NCBI GenBank assembly: GCA_050246115.1 | Contig: JBFWWP010000030.1 | Span: forward strand, 3,012-67,011 | Direction: 5' to 3' | Length of the DNA stretch: 64,000 nucleotides | DNA from: JBFWWP01 sp050246115 | GTDB taxonomy: Bacteria > Planctomycetota > UBA8108 > UBA1146 > JAJFFE01 | In this document: positions 25,992 through 35,392 of the stretch, piece by piece | How positions within the stretch are numbered: position 1 is the stretch's first letter | How the letters are laid out: every line of letters begins with the position of its first letter | The notes under the pieces: generated by a model | Told to the model about the DNA's origin: nothing | The model's database searches: none | Seen by the model: the letters and a program-made list of their open reading frames with translations, nothing else | Translations under genes and position numbers: made by a program

Positions 25992-27395
25992 TCAGATGGT
26001 GCGGCGGTCGGGGTGTTCCGCGGTGCGGGACGATCGGAAGATGTGGGCGAGGGCGCGTTCGCGCAGGCGTGGATGCATGAAGTGATAGGTTTGGCCGTCG
26101 GTCGGACGCTGCGGTCGTGCCGGCAGGTCGCGGAGATCGTCGGGCGGGTTCGGCAGAACGTGGTCGCACAGGAAGCGGGCGCGCAGGAGCGGGTCGATGT
26201 AGGAGAAGACGCTGCGGTAGAGGAGATCGGAGCTGGGCCGAGAAGCGTTCGGCAGCGACACCTCGATGGGAGGTGCGTCGGCGGCGGCGATGAGGTCGCC
26301 GGTGTCAATGCCCGCGTCCATGAAGAACGCCGAGCAACCAGGACGGCCGCGCAACCACACCGACCACAGGAGACCGTCGGCGCCGCGAACAGCCGGCAGC
26401 GTTCCGGGGTGCACGTGCAAGAAGCGCAGCCCTGGCACTTCCAGGAGCGTGCGCGGCACGATACCGCCGCCGGTGAACAGCACGGTTCCGGGAGCGAGAT
26501 CCCGGAGCGTTGCGGCGAGGCGCGGATCGCGCAGGTCATCGACGAGACACCGGTCGTAGCGATCGGCGAAGGCGGCGTAGTCGAACGACCCCACGAGCGC
26601 TTCGATCGTGGCGCGCGGGTCCGGGGTCACCGGCGTGAGCGCTGTGAGCACGGCGTCGAACAGGGCGGGGCACTGGGACCGAAGGCGCCGCGGCCAGTGA
26701 AACTCGGCGACCTCGCCGACGCAGAGGGCGTAGCGCGTGCGCCACGCCGTCGGCAACCAGCGACCCAGCGGACGGCCGGTCGCACGTTGGGTAGCGCGTA
26801 CCAAGTGCAGGATGCGCGCCACTCGCAGTCCCCGCCGCGCGAGTTCCAAGAGGTACGCGCGCGCCTGCGGTCCTTCGTGGACGAGCACGGTGAGAGGAAG
26901 CGTCCGTGGCGTCGCCATGGTGCTCGACGCCCCGGGTTCAGCGGCATCCCATGGGCTGCCGCTTACGACCGGCACGTCGAGCGAGTCGAGTAGCGCGTCG
27001 GCTTCGCGCTCGAGTTCCACCGGCGGGACGCCACCGACGCGAACGAGATCGAGCGCGCGAAACGCCGCGTTCAGGCACTTCGCACCGAGGCCGCGATGCT
27101 GCGCCCGCCGAGCCCCGGCGAGGAACACGGGGACTACCCGCACCAACTCTGCGCTCGTGAGCGGTGTCGCGTCGGTCCGCGCGCGCCAGTTCGGCGCGTA
27201 CTCGCGATCGAGTCGGCCACTGACTTCCAGCTTCCGGATCAACTGACCCGCCCGATCCCATTCGGCAGCCGACCACTCGCCGGTCCCGCTCAGGGTCCGG
27301 GCCAACCCATTCACATCGATCCCGGCTCGTGTCCGCACGAACCCTCGATTGGCCCCGGCTCGTCCCAGATCAAGTGTGTTCACGTGGTACTCCAT
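25992..27395 (-). CDS. Formyltransferase-fold protein, coupled to glycerophosphotransferase
   Basis: A 467-residue protein. The C-terminal half (about 295-385) matches the formyltransferase catalytic region: GGGIVPRTLLEVPGLRFLHVHPGTLP ... G-x8-AFFMDAGIDTGDLI. H329 and D367 (or D364) correspond to the catalytic His and Asp of Fmt/ArnA-type enzymes, but the usual Asn two residues before the His is His327. The N-terminal 290 residues are not recognised. The ATG at 27395 lies inside the end of the upstream gene (16-nt overlap). The longer open frame upstream is out-of-frame shadow of that gene. Together with its neighbour I infer modification of a surface polymer or sugar nucleotide. Confidence 0.65.
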   Translation of the reverse strand: MEYHVNTLDLGRAGANRGFVRTRAGIDVNGLARTLSGTGEWSAAEWDRAGQLIRKLEVSGRLDREYAPNWRARTDATPLTSAELVRVVPVFLAGARRAQHRGLGAKCLNAAFRALDLVRVGGVPPVELEREADALLDSLDVPVVSGSPWDAAEPGASSTMATPRTLPLTVLVHEGPQARAYLLELARRGLRVARILHLVRATQRATGRPLGRWLPTAWRTRYALCVGEVAEFHWPRRLRSQCPALFDAVLTALTPVTPDPRATIEALVGSFDYAAFADRYDRCLVDDLRDPRLAATLRDLAPGTVLFTGGGIVPRTLLEVPGLRFLHVHPGTLPAVRGADGLLWSVWLRGRPGCSAFFMDAGIDTGDLIAAADAPPIEVSLPNASRPSSDLLYRSVFSYIDPLLRARFLCDHVLPNPPDDLRDLPARPQRPTDGQTYHFMHPRLRERALAHIFRSSRTAEHPDRRTI

Positions 27396-28564
27396 GGAGT
27401 GCAATGCGTGGCGATCCCGGGCCGGCCTTCGACCACCGCGAGGATGGCCTCGGCGGCGATGCCGGCACTTCCTCGCACGCGAAACACGGTCTCGTCCCGC
27501 GCCTGTCGAATGGAGGCGCGCAGGGCCGGACCGCGGGCGACGAGTTCGGCCAGACGCTGCGGCACTTGCGCCAGCTCGGCGTGCCCGACGATGGCGCCGA
27601 TTCGGCTCCGTAGCGCGACTTCGACGGGCTCGCACGCGAGCTGTCGGTAGTCCGGGTTGTTGACCTTGCGAGGCACGTCCACGAACAGCACCGGGCGTTC
27701 GGTCGCGAACGCGTACTCGAGAGCCACGCCGGACCAGTCGCTGATCAACGCCGTCGCCGTGAGCAGCGACTGCGTGGTGCGAACGTCGGACTCGATCGCG
27801 ACCCGCGGGTCGCTTGCGAACCGCTGCTCGAGTGCTCGCAGGACCTCGGGCCGACGTCGCCGGGTCATCGGATGCGGACGCAGGGTCACGCTCCAGCCCG
27901 CCGCGAGCAAGGGCTCGACGAGTTCGGCGCCGCAGGTTTCGAACAAGCCGTCGGGCCCCCAACTGGGCGCGATCAGCACGTTGCGGCCGTGGGCGATCGG
28001 CGCCGTGGCACGCGCTGCAGCCGCCAGCGCGCTGAGGGTTTCGAGGTGGGCGTAACCGTGCGCGACCAAACGCTTCGCCGGCAGGTCGGCACACGCCTCC
28101 CGTGCTCGAATCTCGCGCACGTGGTGCGGCCCGACGCACAGGATGGTGTCGAAAGCATCGAAGGCCGCCGGACGGTAGATCATGTGCGTGCTCACCATGG
28201 AGTGGAACAGGTAGACGTAGTGGACGGGATGCACCCGCGAGCGCTTCAGCTGGAAGGTCTCGAGGTCCGGCGTGCTCGTGAGGAGCACGTCTGCCCGCAG
28301 CGTCATGAAGAGCCAAGTCCGAATCAGGCCAGCGCCGACGAAGAAGGCACGGACCCCCGGCGGCGACCGCTCGAGCATGGGATCGGTCGTCGAAGACGTG
28401 AGGTAGGTGGGAGGACAGCCCCGCGCGACGAGTGCTGCCACGACCCCCGCGAGATGGGGCCCTGCCGCCTCATCCTCTGCGTACACGACGACCCGTCGCG
28501 CACGCGCATCCACGCCGCGAAACCGCAGACCGTCTCGCAGCGCACGCCAACCCCTGCTCATCAC
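27380..28564 (-). CDS. CDP-glycerol glycerophosphotransferase-like protein
   Basis: A 394-residue protein resembling the TagB/TagF group (Glyphos_transf, PF04464), a GT-B-fold family that transfers glycerophosphate or related groups to surface polymers. Signature segments are VLIAPSWGPDGLFE, VTLRPHPMTRRR and ALISDWSGVALEYAFATERPVLFVDVP, corresponding to the family's H-P and D-x-S-S/G...E/D motifs. No membrane helix is evident. The start is ATG 28564 (MMSRGWRAL); the second Met is equally possible. It is coupled to the formyltransferase-fold gene by a 16-nt overlap. Wall teichoic acid is not expected in this group, so the acceptor is unknown. Confidence 0.7.
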   Translation of the reverse strand: MMSRGWRALRDGLRFRGVDARARRVVVYAEDEAAGPHLAGVVAALVARGCPPTYLTSSTTDPMLERSPPGVRAFFVGAGLIRTWLFMTLRADVLLTSTPDLETFQLKRSRVHPVHYVYLFHSMVSTHMIYRPAAFDAFDTILCVGPHHVREIRAREACADLPAKRLVAHGYAHLETLSALAAAARATAPIAHGRNVLIAPSWGPDGLFETCGAELVEPLLAAGWSVTLRPHPMTRRRRPEVLRALEQRFASDPRVAIESDVRTTQSLLTATALISDWSGVALEYAFATERPVLFVDVPRKVNNPDYRQLACEPVEVALRSRIGAIVGHAELAQVPQRLAELVARGPALRASIRQARDETVFRVRGSAGIAAEAILAVVEGRPGIATHCTPWSTT

Positions 28565-28818
28565 GACCTTCCCCCGCCCGGCGAAGGGCCCGTCCTACCC
28601 CGACCCACTCGGGCCGGCGGCCCGCCGAGCGGGCGCTGCTTCCTTCATCGGCCGCGGAGAACCCTCGCCGCAGCATTTCGGCTTGCGCCGACCGCGGCCT
28701 CTGGCTTGAATCCTCCGTTCGAAGATCGAACGAGCAATACATCCCACCCCCTTCCCGGCGGGCGGCGCTTCCCCGGGAGCGGCTTCCCCCGGCGTTCAAC
28801 GAACCGGACGGAGGTCGC

Positions 28819-30003
28819 ATGATCGTTGGGGTCGTCAAGGAGACCTTTCCGGGCGAGCGCCGCGTCGCGCTCGTCCCGGCGAGTTGCCCAGCCCTCACCA
28901 AGGCCAAGTTCGAGGTCCTCATCGAGAGCGGCGCCGGTGTCGCCGCGGGTTTCCCCGACGCCCAGTACGCCAGTCAAGGGGCGCAGGTGCTGCCTCGCCG
29001 CGAGCAGGTCTTCGAGCGCGCGGACGTCCTGGTGCAGGTCCGAAGCCTCGGGGCGAATCTCGACGCCGGCGCCAGCGATCTGGCATTCTTGCGCAGTGAA
29101 CACACGGTCATCGGCCTCAGCGACCCGCTCGGTGAACCCGCAGCGGCCCAGCGGCTGGCGCAGACCGGGGCTCAGTGCTACTCGATGGAGCTGATTCCGC
29201 GGATCACTCGGGCGCAGAGCATGGACGCGCTTTCGTCCATGGCCACGATCGCCGGTTACAAGGCCGTCCTGATGGCGGCGATGGAACTCCCGCGGATCTT
29301 TCCCATGCTGATGACAGCCGCCGGCACCCTCGCCCCGGCGCGGGTCTTCGTCGTCGGCGTCGGTGTCGCCGGCCTCCAGGCCATCGCCACGGCCCGCCGT
29401 CTCGGAGCCGTGGTGCACGCGTACGACGTGCGCCCGGCCGTGAAGGAGCAGGTCCAGAGTGTGGGCGCGACGTTCGTCGAGTTGCCGCTCGAGACCGCGG
29501 GCGCCGAGGGCAAGGGCGGATACGCGCGCGCTCAAGACGAGGACTTCTACCGCCGGCAACGCGAGCTCATGACCCAAGTCGTCGGTGAGAGTCAGGTCGT
29601 CATCACGACGGCGGCCATCCCCGGCCGCAAGTCGCCCATCCTGGTCACCAAAGAGATGGTCGCCGCCATGGCGCCGGGCTCGGTCATCGTCGACCTCGCG
29701 GCCGAGCGCGGCGGCAACTGCGAGCTCACGCAACCCGGGCTCGCGATCGACGTGAACGGGGTACGCATCCTCGGACCGCTGAATATTGCCAGCACGATCC
29801 CGGCACACGCCAGCCAGATGTACGCGAAGAACATCACGACGCTACTGCTCTACCTCGCGAAGAGTGGGTCGCTCACCCCCAACCTGGAGGACGAAGTCGT
29901 GAGTTCGACTCTGGTCGCGCGCGGCGGCGAGGTCGTGCATCCCACGATTCGCGAGAAACTCGGCCTCTCCACCAACAACGCCACGATAGGGAGTCAAGGC
30001 TAA
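28819..30003 (+). CDS. pntAA: NAD(P) transhydrogenase subunit alpha part 1 (PntAA)
   Basis: A 394-residue NAD(H)-binding domain I of proton-translocating transhydrogenase. The AlaDh/PNT N-terminal domain (IVGVVKETFPGERRVALVP) and the NAD Rossmann loop (FVVGVGVAGLQAIATARRLGA) are clear. The Q-x5-DFYRR region and RGGNCELT near the active-site loop also fit. I start at ATG 28819 with GGAGG at 28810-28814; the frame is open upstream but without family sequence. The subunit is split as in Rhodospirillum, with PntAB encoded separately 1 nt later. Confidence 0.95.
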   Translation: MIVGVVKETFPGERRVALVPASCPALTKAKFEVLIESGAGVAAGFPDAQYASQGAQVLPRREQVFERADVLVQVRSLGANLDAGASDLAFLRSEHTVIGLSDPLGEPAAAQRLAQTGAQCYSMELIPRITRAQSMDALSSMATIAGYKAVLMAAMELPRIFPMLMTAAGTLAPARVFVVGVGVAGLQAIATARRLGAVVHAYDVRPAVKEQVQSVGATFVELPLETAGAEGKGGYARAQDEDFYRRQRELMTQVVGESQVVITTAAIPGRKSPILVTKEMVAAMAPGSVIVDLAAERGGNCELTQPGLAIDVNGVRILGPLNIASTIPAHASQMYAKNITTLLLYLAKSGSLTPNLEDEVVSSTLVARGGEVVHPTIREKLGLSTNNATIGSQG

Positions 30004-30004
30004 C

Positions 30005-30322
30005 ATGGGCTTCGAACACCTCACGTTGCTGGCGATGACCGAAAGCCAAGTCACGTTGCTCGTCGCTTCGCTCACGATCTTCGTGCTCGCGATCTACGTG
30101 GGCGTGGAGATCATTACCAAGGTGCCGCCGACGCTGCACACCCCCCTGATGTCGGGATCCAACGCGATCTCGGGGATCGCCATCGTCGGCGCGATTCTGT
30201 CCGGCGGCGAGCATCTCGGGGGCACGATCTTGGGGTTCTTGGCGCTCGTGCTCGCAACGATCAACGTCGTCGGCGGTTTCCTGGTAACCCATCGCATGCT
30301 CGCGATGTTCCGAAAGAAGTAG
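30005..30322 (+). CDS. pntAB: NAD(P) transhydrogenase subunit alpha part 2 (PntAB)
   Basis: A 105-residue membrane subunit (part of domain II) with about three to four transmembrane helices. The diagnostic segment TPLMSGSNAISGIAIVGA is intact. It begins 1 nt after the pntAA stop and ends 10 nt before pntB. Confidence 0.95.
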   Translation: MGFEHLTLLAMTESQVTLLVASLTIFVLAIYVGVEIITKVPPTLHTPLMSGSNAISGIAIVGAILSGGEHLGGTILGFLALVLATINVVGGFLVTHRMLAMFRKK

Positions 30323-30332
30323 GGGCCGATCC

Positions 30333-31721
30333 ATGGAGCATGCACTCGTCAATCTTGCCTACTTGCTCTCGTCGATCCTCTTCATTGCCGGACTCAAAGG
30401 GTTGACCCACCCGCGCAAAGCGGTGCGCGGCAACCTCATGGGAGCCCTGGGCATGCTGGTGGCCATCGTCGCCACGCTGTTCGACCAGGGCAAGCTGTCG
30501 CCGATCTGGCTGATCCTCGGCCTCGTCCTCGGATCGGGGATCGGCGTCGTGCTGGCGCTGCGCATCCAAATGACGGCCATGCCGCAGCTGGTTGCGCTCT
30601 TCAACGGTTTTGGCGGCGGGGCGTCGGCGCTCGTCGCGGGCGTCGCCCTGCTCCGCGCGGTCGCGGGTCCAACGACGCTGACGGCCCAGTTTACGGTTCC
30701 TACCTTCCTGTCCGGCATCGTCGGAGCCGTCACCCTGAGCGGAAGCTTCATCGCCTTCCTCAAGCTGCAAGAGATCATGAAGAAGAACCTGCGCCTGAGC
30801 GGGCACAGCCTGATCAACGGCGCCCTCGGCCTGGTCTGCCTCGGCTTGGGACTCTGGGTCGTCCTCGACCCGGACGCCCTGCTCCACTACTGGCTCCTGG
30901 TCATCGTGGCCAGCGCCCTCGGTGTACTCCTGGTGACGCCGATCGGTGGCGCCGACATGCCAGTCGTGATCGCGCTCCTCAACTCGTACTCGGGCATCGC
31001 AGCCGCCACCACCGGCTTCGTGGTCGACAACTATGCGTTGATCATTGCCGGCTCGTTGGTCGGCGCGTCCGGCATCATCTTGACCAGCATCATGTGTCGG
31101 GCCATGAACCGCTCCCTGCGCAACGTCCTCTTCGGCACTTTCGAAGCCAGCGCCGACAGCGGACCGAGCGCGGATGAAGTGTACGGCGGCAAGGTGAAGT
31201 CGGCTTCACCCGAAGAAGTCGCCATGCTGTTCGACTCCGCGCAGCAGGTGGTCATCGTCCCGGGGTACGGCATGGCAGTCGCACAGTGCCAGCATGCGGT
31301 CCGCGACTTGACGCAGATTCTCGAGAAGCGCGGCGCTGCGGTGGCGTTCGGCATCCATCCGGTCGCCGGACGGATGCCGGGCCACATGAACGTGCTCCTG
31401 GCCGAGGCCGATATCCCCTACGATCAGCTCAAGGAAATGGACGACATCAATCCGACCTTCGATCAGGTCGATGTCGTGCTCGTGATCGGGGCGAACGACG
31501 TGGTGAACCCCGAGGCGCGCACGAACCCCGCCAGCCCGATCGCTGGGATGCCGATCCTGGATGTCGACAAGGCGCGCACCGTCGTCGTCGTCAAACGCAG
31601 CCTCAGCCCCGGCTTCGCCGGCATCCCGAACCCCTTGTTCGCCAAGGACAACACCCTGATGATGTTCGGCGATGGCAAGAAGGCCTTGCTGGAACTGATC
31701 GCCGCCCTGAAGGAGAACTGA
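30333..31721 (+). CDS. pntB: NAD(P) transhydrogenase subunit beta (PntB)
   Basis: A 462-residue subunit with an N-terminal membrane domain of about eight or nine helices (to about residue 260) and a C-terminal NADP(H)-binding domain III. The latter shows PGYGMAVAQCQHAV, HPVAGRMPGHMNVLLAEA and ANDVVNPEAR, all typical. With PntAA and PntAB it couples proton flow to hydride transfer from NADH to NADP+, supplying NADPH. Confidence 0.96.
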   Translation: MEHALVNLAYLLSSILFIAGLKGLTHPRKAVRGNLMGALGMLVAIVATLFDQGKLSPIWLILGLVLGSGIGVVLALRIQMTAMPQLVALFNGFGGGASALVAGVALLRAVAGPTTLTAQFTVPTFLSGIVGAVTLSGSFIAFLKLQEIMKKNLRLSGHSLINGALGLVCLGLGLWVVLDPDALLHYWLLVIVASALGVLLVTPIGGADMPVVIALLNSYSGIAAATTGFVVDNYALIIAGSLVGASGIILTSIMCRAMNRSLRNVLFGTFEASADSGPSADEVYGGKVKSASPEEVAMLFDSAQQVVIVPGYGMAVAQCQHAVRDLTQILEKRGAAVAFGIHPVAGRMPGHMNVLLAEADIPYDQLKEMDDINPTFDQVDVVLVIGANDVVNPEARTNPASPIAGMPILDVDKARTVVVVKRSLSPGFAGIPNPLFAKDNTLMMFGDGKKALLELIAALKEN

Positions 31722-31913
31722 GAAGGCCGCGGGGAACGAGTCGGGCGCCGCCCCCGTTCATCCGGGCGGGCGCCGGGGCCTCGTTTCCTTCGCGACTCCT
31801 TGGGGACGAACCTGCGGGTCGTGGAGGCCGGTGCCGGTTTGGCAGAATCACGCGCCGCCGCCCGAGTCCATGTCGGGCTGGGCCGACGGACGCGCCGGAA
31901 AGGATGGTCCGAA

Positions 31914-32507
31914 ATGCGGTCATGGGTAGTTTTTGGGGTGGTCGGCGCTTGCGCCCTCGGCGCCGGGGTCGGGGTTACGGTCGGTGAGGACAAGTCCGAC
32001 TCGCGTCCCGCCGCGGAGGTTTTTGACTTCACGCTGACCGACAGCGCCGGCAAGAGCCACAAGCTCTTCGACTACAAGGACAAGAAGGCCCGCTACGTGG
32101 TGCTCGAGTGGACCTGTACGACCTGTCCGTACGTGAAGCCGCACTACGAGAACGGCAGCATGCAGGCGCTCGTGAAACGCTTTGCGGACAAAGGCGTCGT
32201 CTGGCTCGCCATCGACTCGAACAAAGGCGTCACCGCGGAGAGTCTCGAGACATGGCGCAGCCAGCACAAGATCGCGCATCCGATCCTGATCGATGGGGAC
32301 GGCGCCGTGGGTCAGAAGTACGGGGCGAAGACCACGCCGCATCTGTACGTCCTCGATCTCGAGACCGGCAAGCGAATCTACGAAGGTGCGATCGACGATA
32401 ACCCGCGCGGCTCGAAGGAGAAGGTCGTGAACTACGTCGACCTTGCGCTCACGGCCGCGCTGGCCGGTAACCCGGTCGAGACTGCACGCACGAAGCCCTA
32501 CGGCTGA
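31914..32507 (+). CDS. Exported redoxin (AhpC/TSA-thioredoxin fold) protein
   Basis: A 197-residue protein. ATG 31914, with AAGGAT upstream, begins a signal peptide (hydrophobic 4-24). The redoxin fold follows, with the active-site motif EWTCTTCPYVKPHY; C68 and C71 form a CxxC pair. The cis-Pro region is KTTPHLYVLD. This resembles the planctomycete periplasmic redoxins, whose motif is usually WxxxxCPFVKxHY with one Cys. The additional C68 is consistent with dithiol chemistry. It is a stand-alone gene between pntB and ftcD. Confidence 0.8.
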   Translation: MRSWVVFGVVGACALGAGVGVTVGEDKSDSRPAAEVFDFTLTDSAGKSHKLFDYKDKKARYVVLEWTCTTCPYVKPHYENGSMQALVKRFADKGVVWLAIDSNKGVTAESLETWRSQHKIAHPILIDGDGAVGQKYGAKTTPHLYVLDLETGKRIYEGAIDDNPRGSKEKVVNYVDLALTAALAGNPVETARTKPYG

Positions 32508-32664
32508 CCGGTCAAGTACGCGAAGCGCTCGTAGAGCGTTTCCCCGTGTGCCTCGAGTGTCGTGACCAGCGAGTTCGTCTCGCTCGGCGGGTCAGGACAC
32601 TCGAGGCCGTTCTCGCCAAGGCTGTGCCAACCCGCGCTCAGCCCCTGTCGAAAGTGAAGTCCCC

Positions 32665-34503
32665 ATGGCCCACCAACTCGTGGAATGTGTTCCGAACTTC
32701 TCGGAAGGGCGCGACCCCAAGAAAATCGAGCAAATCCTCGACGCCATCCGCGAAGTAGCCGGCATCGAGCTGCTCGACGTCGACCCCGGCCGCGACACGA
32801 ACCGCACGGTCGTGACTTTCGTGGGGGCTCCAGCCGCCGTCGAGGAAGCGGCCTTTCGGGCCATCGCGCGGGCCGCGACCGTCATCGACATGAGCCGGCA
32901 TCAGGGCGCCCATCCGCGCCACGGCGCCACAGACGTGTGCCCGTTCATCCCGATCTCGGGGGTCAGCATGGCCGACTGCGTCGAGATCGCCCGCCGGCTC
33001 GGGCGGCGCGTCGGCGATGACCTGCAGATTCCCGTCTATCTCTACGAGCACGCTGCGCAACGCCCCGAGCGCAGGTCGCTGGCCGCCGTGCGCAAGGGTG
33101 AGTACGAGGCCCTGCCCGAGAAGCTCGCGCGTCCGGAGTGGGCACCGGACTTCGGCCCCGCCCGCTTCCACGCTCGGGCTGGCGTCGTGACGATCGGCGC
33201 GCGCGAGTTCTTGATCGCCTACAACATCAACTTGAACAGTCGCGACGTCGAGCACGCCCGCGACCTGGCCTCCGAGATTCGCGAGAAGGGCCGAGCCGTA
33301 CGAGTCGATCAACGCACGCCCTTCTACTCGAGTGGCAAACTGGTGAAGTATCAGCCCGCCAAGGGTCGTTTTCCCTGCGCGTATTGCCCCGAGGTCGCCG
33401 GCACCTGGGACGCACTGGCAGAGCATTCCCGTTCGCGACATGCCTTCGAGCTCGAGGAGGAGCTCCGATTCCTCGAGGTCGATCCGGCGCACCTCGAAGA
33501 CGCCAACGTCATGCGGCGAGGCCTGTTTCGCGAGTGCCGTGCCGTGGGGTGGATGATCCCGGAGTATGGCCGCGCACAGATCTCGATCAACCTGACGAAC
33601 TACAAGGTGACGCCCACGCATGCCGTGCTCGAGCGCTGTCGTCAGCTGGCTACCGATCGCCAGCTCGTGGTGACGGGATCCGAGATCGTCGGCCTGGTCC
33701 CCTACGAGGCCATGCGCGAGAGCGGTGAGTACTACCTGGCACGCCAGGGGAGCTCGCGCGGGCTACCGGTACACGACGTGATCGAGACGGCCGTCCAATC
33801 CCTGGGGCTACGTGACCTCGGCGCCTTCGATGCGGACAAGTCGGTGCTGGGTCTCCCCAAACGCGACGGTACCCTGATCTCGAAGCGCGTCCACGAGCTG
33901 GTCGACGAAGTGTCCCGCCCCTCCCCGGTGCCGGGCGGGGGCTCGCTCGCCGCGCTGGCGGGTTCGTTCGGCGCGGCCCTCGGGTGCATGGTCGGCAACA
34001 TCAGCCACTCCAAGCCGAAGCTCCGAGCGGTCCATGAGCTGATGGAACAAACGGCGATGCAATGCCAGGGCGTGAAGGACGAGCTCCTGCGCGCGGTCGA
34101 CGACGACACCAACGCCTTCACCGACGTGATCGCGGCCATGCGCTTGCCCAAAGCCACGGCCGCGGAAGCCGCGGCTCGCGACGCGGCGATCCAAGCGGGG
34201 TACCAGAGGGCAACCCTCGTGCCTCTGCGCACCGCCGAACTCTGTCTCGAGGGACTGAAGGCGTGTCTGGTCGCCGCTCGTGACGGCTACGCCCCTTCGG
34301 TCACCGACGCGGGGGTCGGCGGCCTGTTGGCCCATGCAGGCTTGCGAGGCGCGGTGTACAACGTCGCGATCAACCTGGGCTCGATCACCGACGCAGCGTG
34401 GGTCACGCAGATCCGGGCACAGCTCGGATCGCTCACCGATGCTGCGCAGCGAATCGCTGATGAACTCGACGAGCTCATTCGCGGCCAACTCGCGGGCCAG
34501 TAG
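32665..34503 (+). CDS. ftcD: Glutamate formimidoyltransferase / formimidoyl-THF cyclodeaminase fusion
   Basis: A 612-residue bifunctional folate and histidine-degradation enzyme. The formiminotransferase covers about residues 3-350: VECVPNFSEGRD, then GAHPRHGATDVCPFIPI with catalytic H83, and GWMIPEYGRAQISINL. The cyclodeaminase covers about 405-600 (VPGGGSLAALAGSFGAALGCMV). Residues about 225-288 are an insert absent from standard FtcD. It contains a classical C2H2 finger spacing: C238-x2-C241-x12-H254-x4-H259. The ATG is at 32665. Its last 29 nt overlap the convergent MobA-like gene. Other histidine-utilisation genes are not in the window. Confidence 0.93.
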   Translation: MAHQLVECVPNFSEGRDPKKIEQILDAIREVAGIELLDVDPGRDTNRTVVTFVGAPAAVEEAAFRAIARAATVIDMSRHQGAHPRHGATDVCPFIPISGVSMADCVEIARRLGRRVGDDLQIPVYLYEHAAQRPERRSLAAVRKGEYEALPEKLARPEWAPDFGPARFHARAGVVTIGAREFLIAYNINLNSRDVEHARDLASEIREKGRAVRVDQRTPFYSSGKLVKYQPAKGRFPCAYCPEVAGTWDALAEHSRSRHAFELEEELRFLEVDPAHLEDANVMRRGLFRECRAVGWMIPEYGRAQISINLTNYKVTPTHAVLERCRQLATDRQLVVTGSEIVGLVPYEAMRESGEYYLARQGSSRGLPVHDVIETAVQSLGLRDLGAFDADKSVLGLPKRDGTLISKRVHELVDEVSRPSPVPGGGSLAALAGSFGAALGCMVGNISHSKPKLRAVHELMEQTAMQCQGVKDELLRAVDDDTNAFTDVIAAMRLPKATAAEAAARDAAIQAGYQRATLVPLRTAELCLEGLKACLVAARDGYAPSVTDAGVGGLLAHAGLRGAVYNVAINLGSITDAAWVTQIRAQLGSLTDAAQRIADELDELIRGQLAGQ

Positions 34504-35392
34504 CCGCTTCCCGTCCTGAGGAGTCGCCCAAGGCTGGTGGAGGTGCGTCGCGGACCTCCACTCGCTCGCCCGGACCGATCGGCATGTGCAGATCGTGGGC
34601 GAATCCGCAGGCAGCGAACCAGAGACGGTAGTCCGGCGAGACTGCGCCACCCACGATCAGACGCAGCTCCGGGAAGCGCAGGTCGAGCCTCGTGCCGATC
34701 TGTGCGAGCGTGCCGACTTCGGCCGCGACCTCGTCGGCGCCCGCGCGCGCGCGGGCTTGCCCCCGCATCACGACACACGCCGGCGAGAGCGGGTGCGCCC
34801 GCTCGACCGCGTCGGTCGCGAGCGCTGCTAAGTAGTCGGCCGGGGTGTTGAGGTTGGTGAGGGAGCGGAGGCCGGGCAGCTCAGCGGCACCGAGCGAACT
34901 GTAGCCAGCGGCCTCCAGCAACCACAGCGGACGACGGCGTTCGGCCGCGAGTAGTTCGGCGGCGAGCGCGGCGAGCGCCGTGGGGTACACCGCGGCGATC
35001 GGCTGCACGAAACCGTCGACCTTCGGCGCGACCGCTCCCGGTCGGTCGAAGAGGGCCTGCACGAAGGCCGGTTCGAGGAACGGTGCATCGGCACTGGTGA
35101 CGAACGCACGCTCGGCGGTCGCAGCCGCAAGTCCCTCGCGAATGCCGGCCAGCGGTCCCAACCCCGGCACGCGGTCAACCACCACGCGGAGCGGCACGCG
35201 AGCGACGAGCGCCGGCAGACGCAGGGACTCGTGGCTGACGACGATGATCTCATCCACGAGCGACTCGAGCACGCCGACGATCGACTCGATCAAGGTGCTC
35301 CCGCGCCATGGCAACAGCGCCTTCGGTCGCCCCATCCGGGTGGACTTCCCGCCACAGAGGACCACCGCACTGCGACGGGGGCGATCGGTCAT
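34475..35392 (-). CDS. MobA-like nucleotidyltransferase fused to a MoaD-like domain
   Basis: A 305-residue protein. Residues 8-195 match MobA, which adds GMP to molybdopterin: LCGGKSTRMGRPK (12-24), then VPGLGPLAGIREGL, TSADAPFLEP and RSLTNLNTPADY. From about residue 203 the sequence resembles MoaD/ThiS ubiquitin-like sulfur carriers (MRGQARARAGADEVAAEVGTLAQI ... IGPGERVEVRDAPPPA). However, the protein ends ...GPRVGRE, without the C-terminal Gly-Gly needed for sulfur transfer. The function of the second domain is therefore uncertain. The 3' end overlaps convergent ftcD by 29 bp. Confidence 0.75.
   Translation of the reverse strand: MTDRPRRSAVVLCGGKSTRMGRPKALLPWRGSTLIESIVGVLESLVDEIIVVSHESLRLPALVARVPLRVVVDRVPGLGPLAGIREGLAAATAERAFVTSADAPFLEPAFVQALFDRPGAVAPKVDGFVQPIAAVYPTALAALAAELLAAERRRPLWLLEAAGYSSLGAAELPGLRSLTNLNTPADYLAALATDAVERAHPLSPACVVMRGQARARAGADEVAAEVGTLAQIGTRLDLRFPELRLIVGGAVSPDYRLWFAACGFAHDLHMPIGPGERVEVRDAPPPALGDSSGREAATGPRVGRE

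Noticed and set aside
25419..26993. A 524-codon plus-strand frame containing three 46-residue repeats
   Set aside because: The repeats are encoded by the 138-bp DNA array in all frames, and the remainder is antisense to the formyltransferase-fold gene.
27396..28316. N-terminal extension making the formyltransferase-fold protein 774 residues
   Set aside because: The extra part is an out-of-frame shadow of the overlapping glycerophosphotransferase-like gene; ATG 27395 fits a 16-nt overlap.
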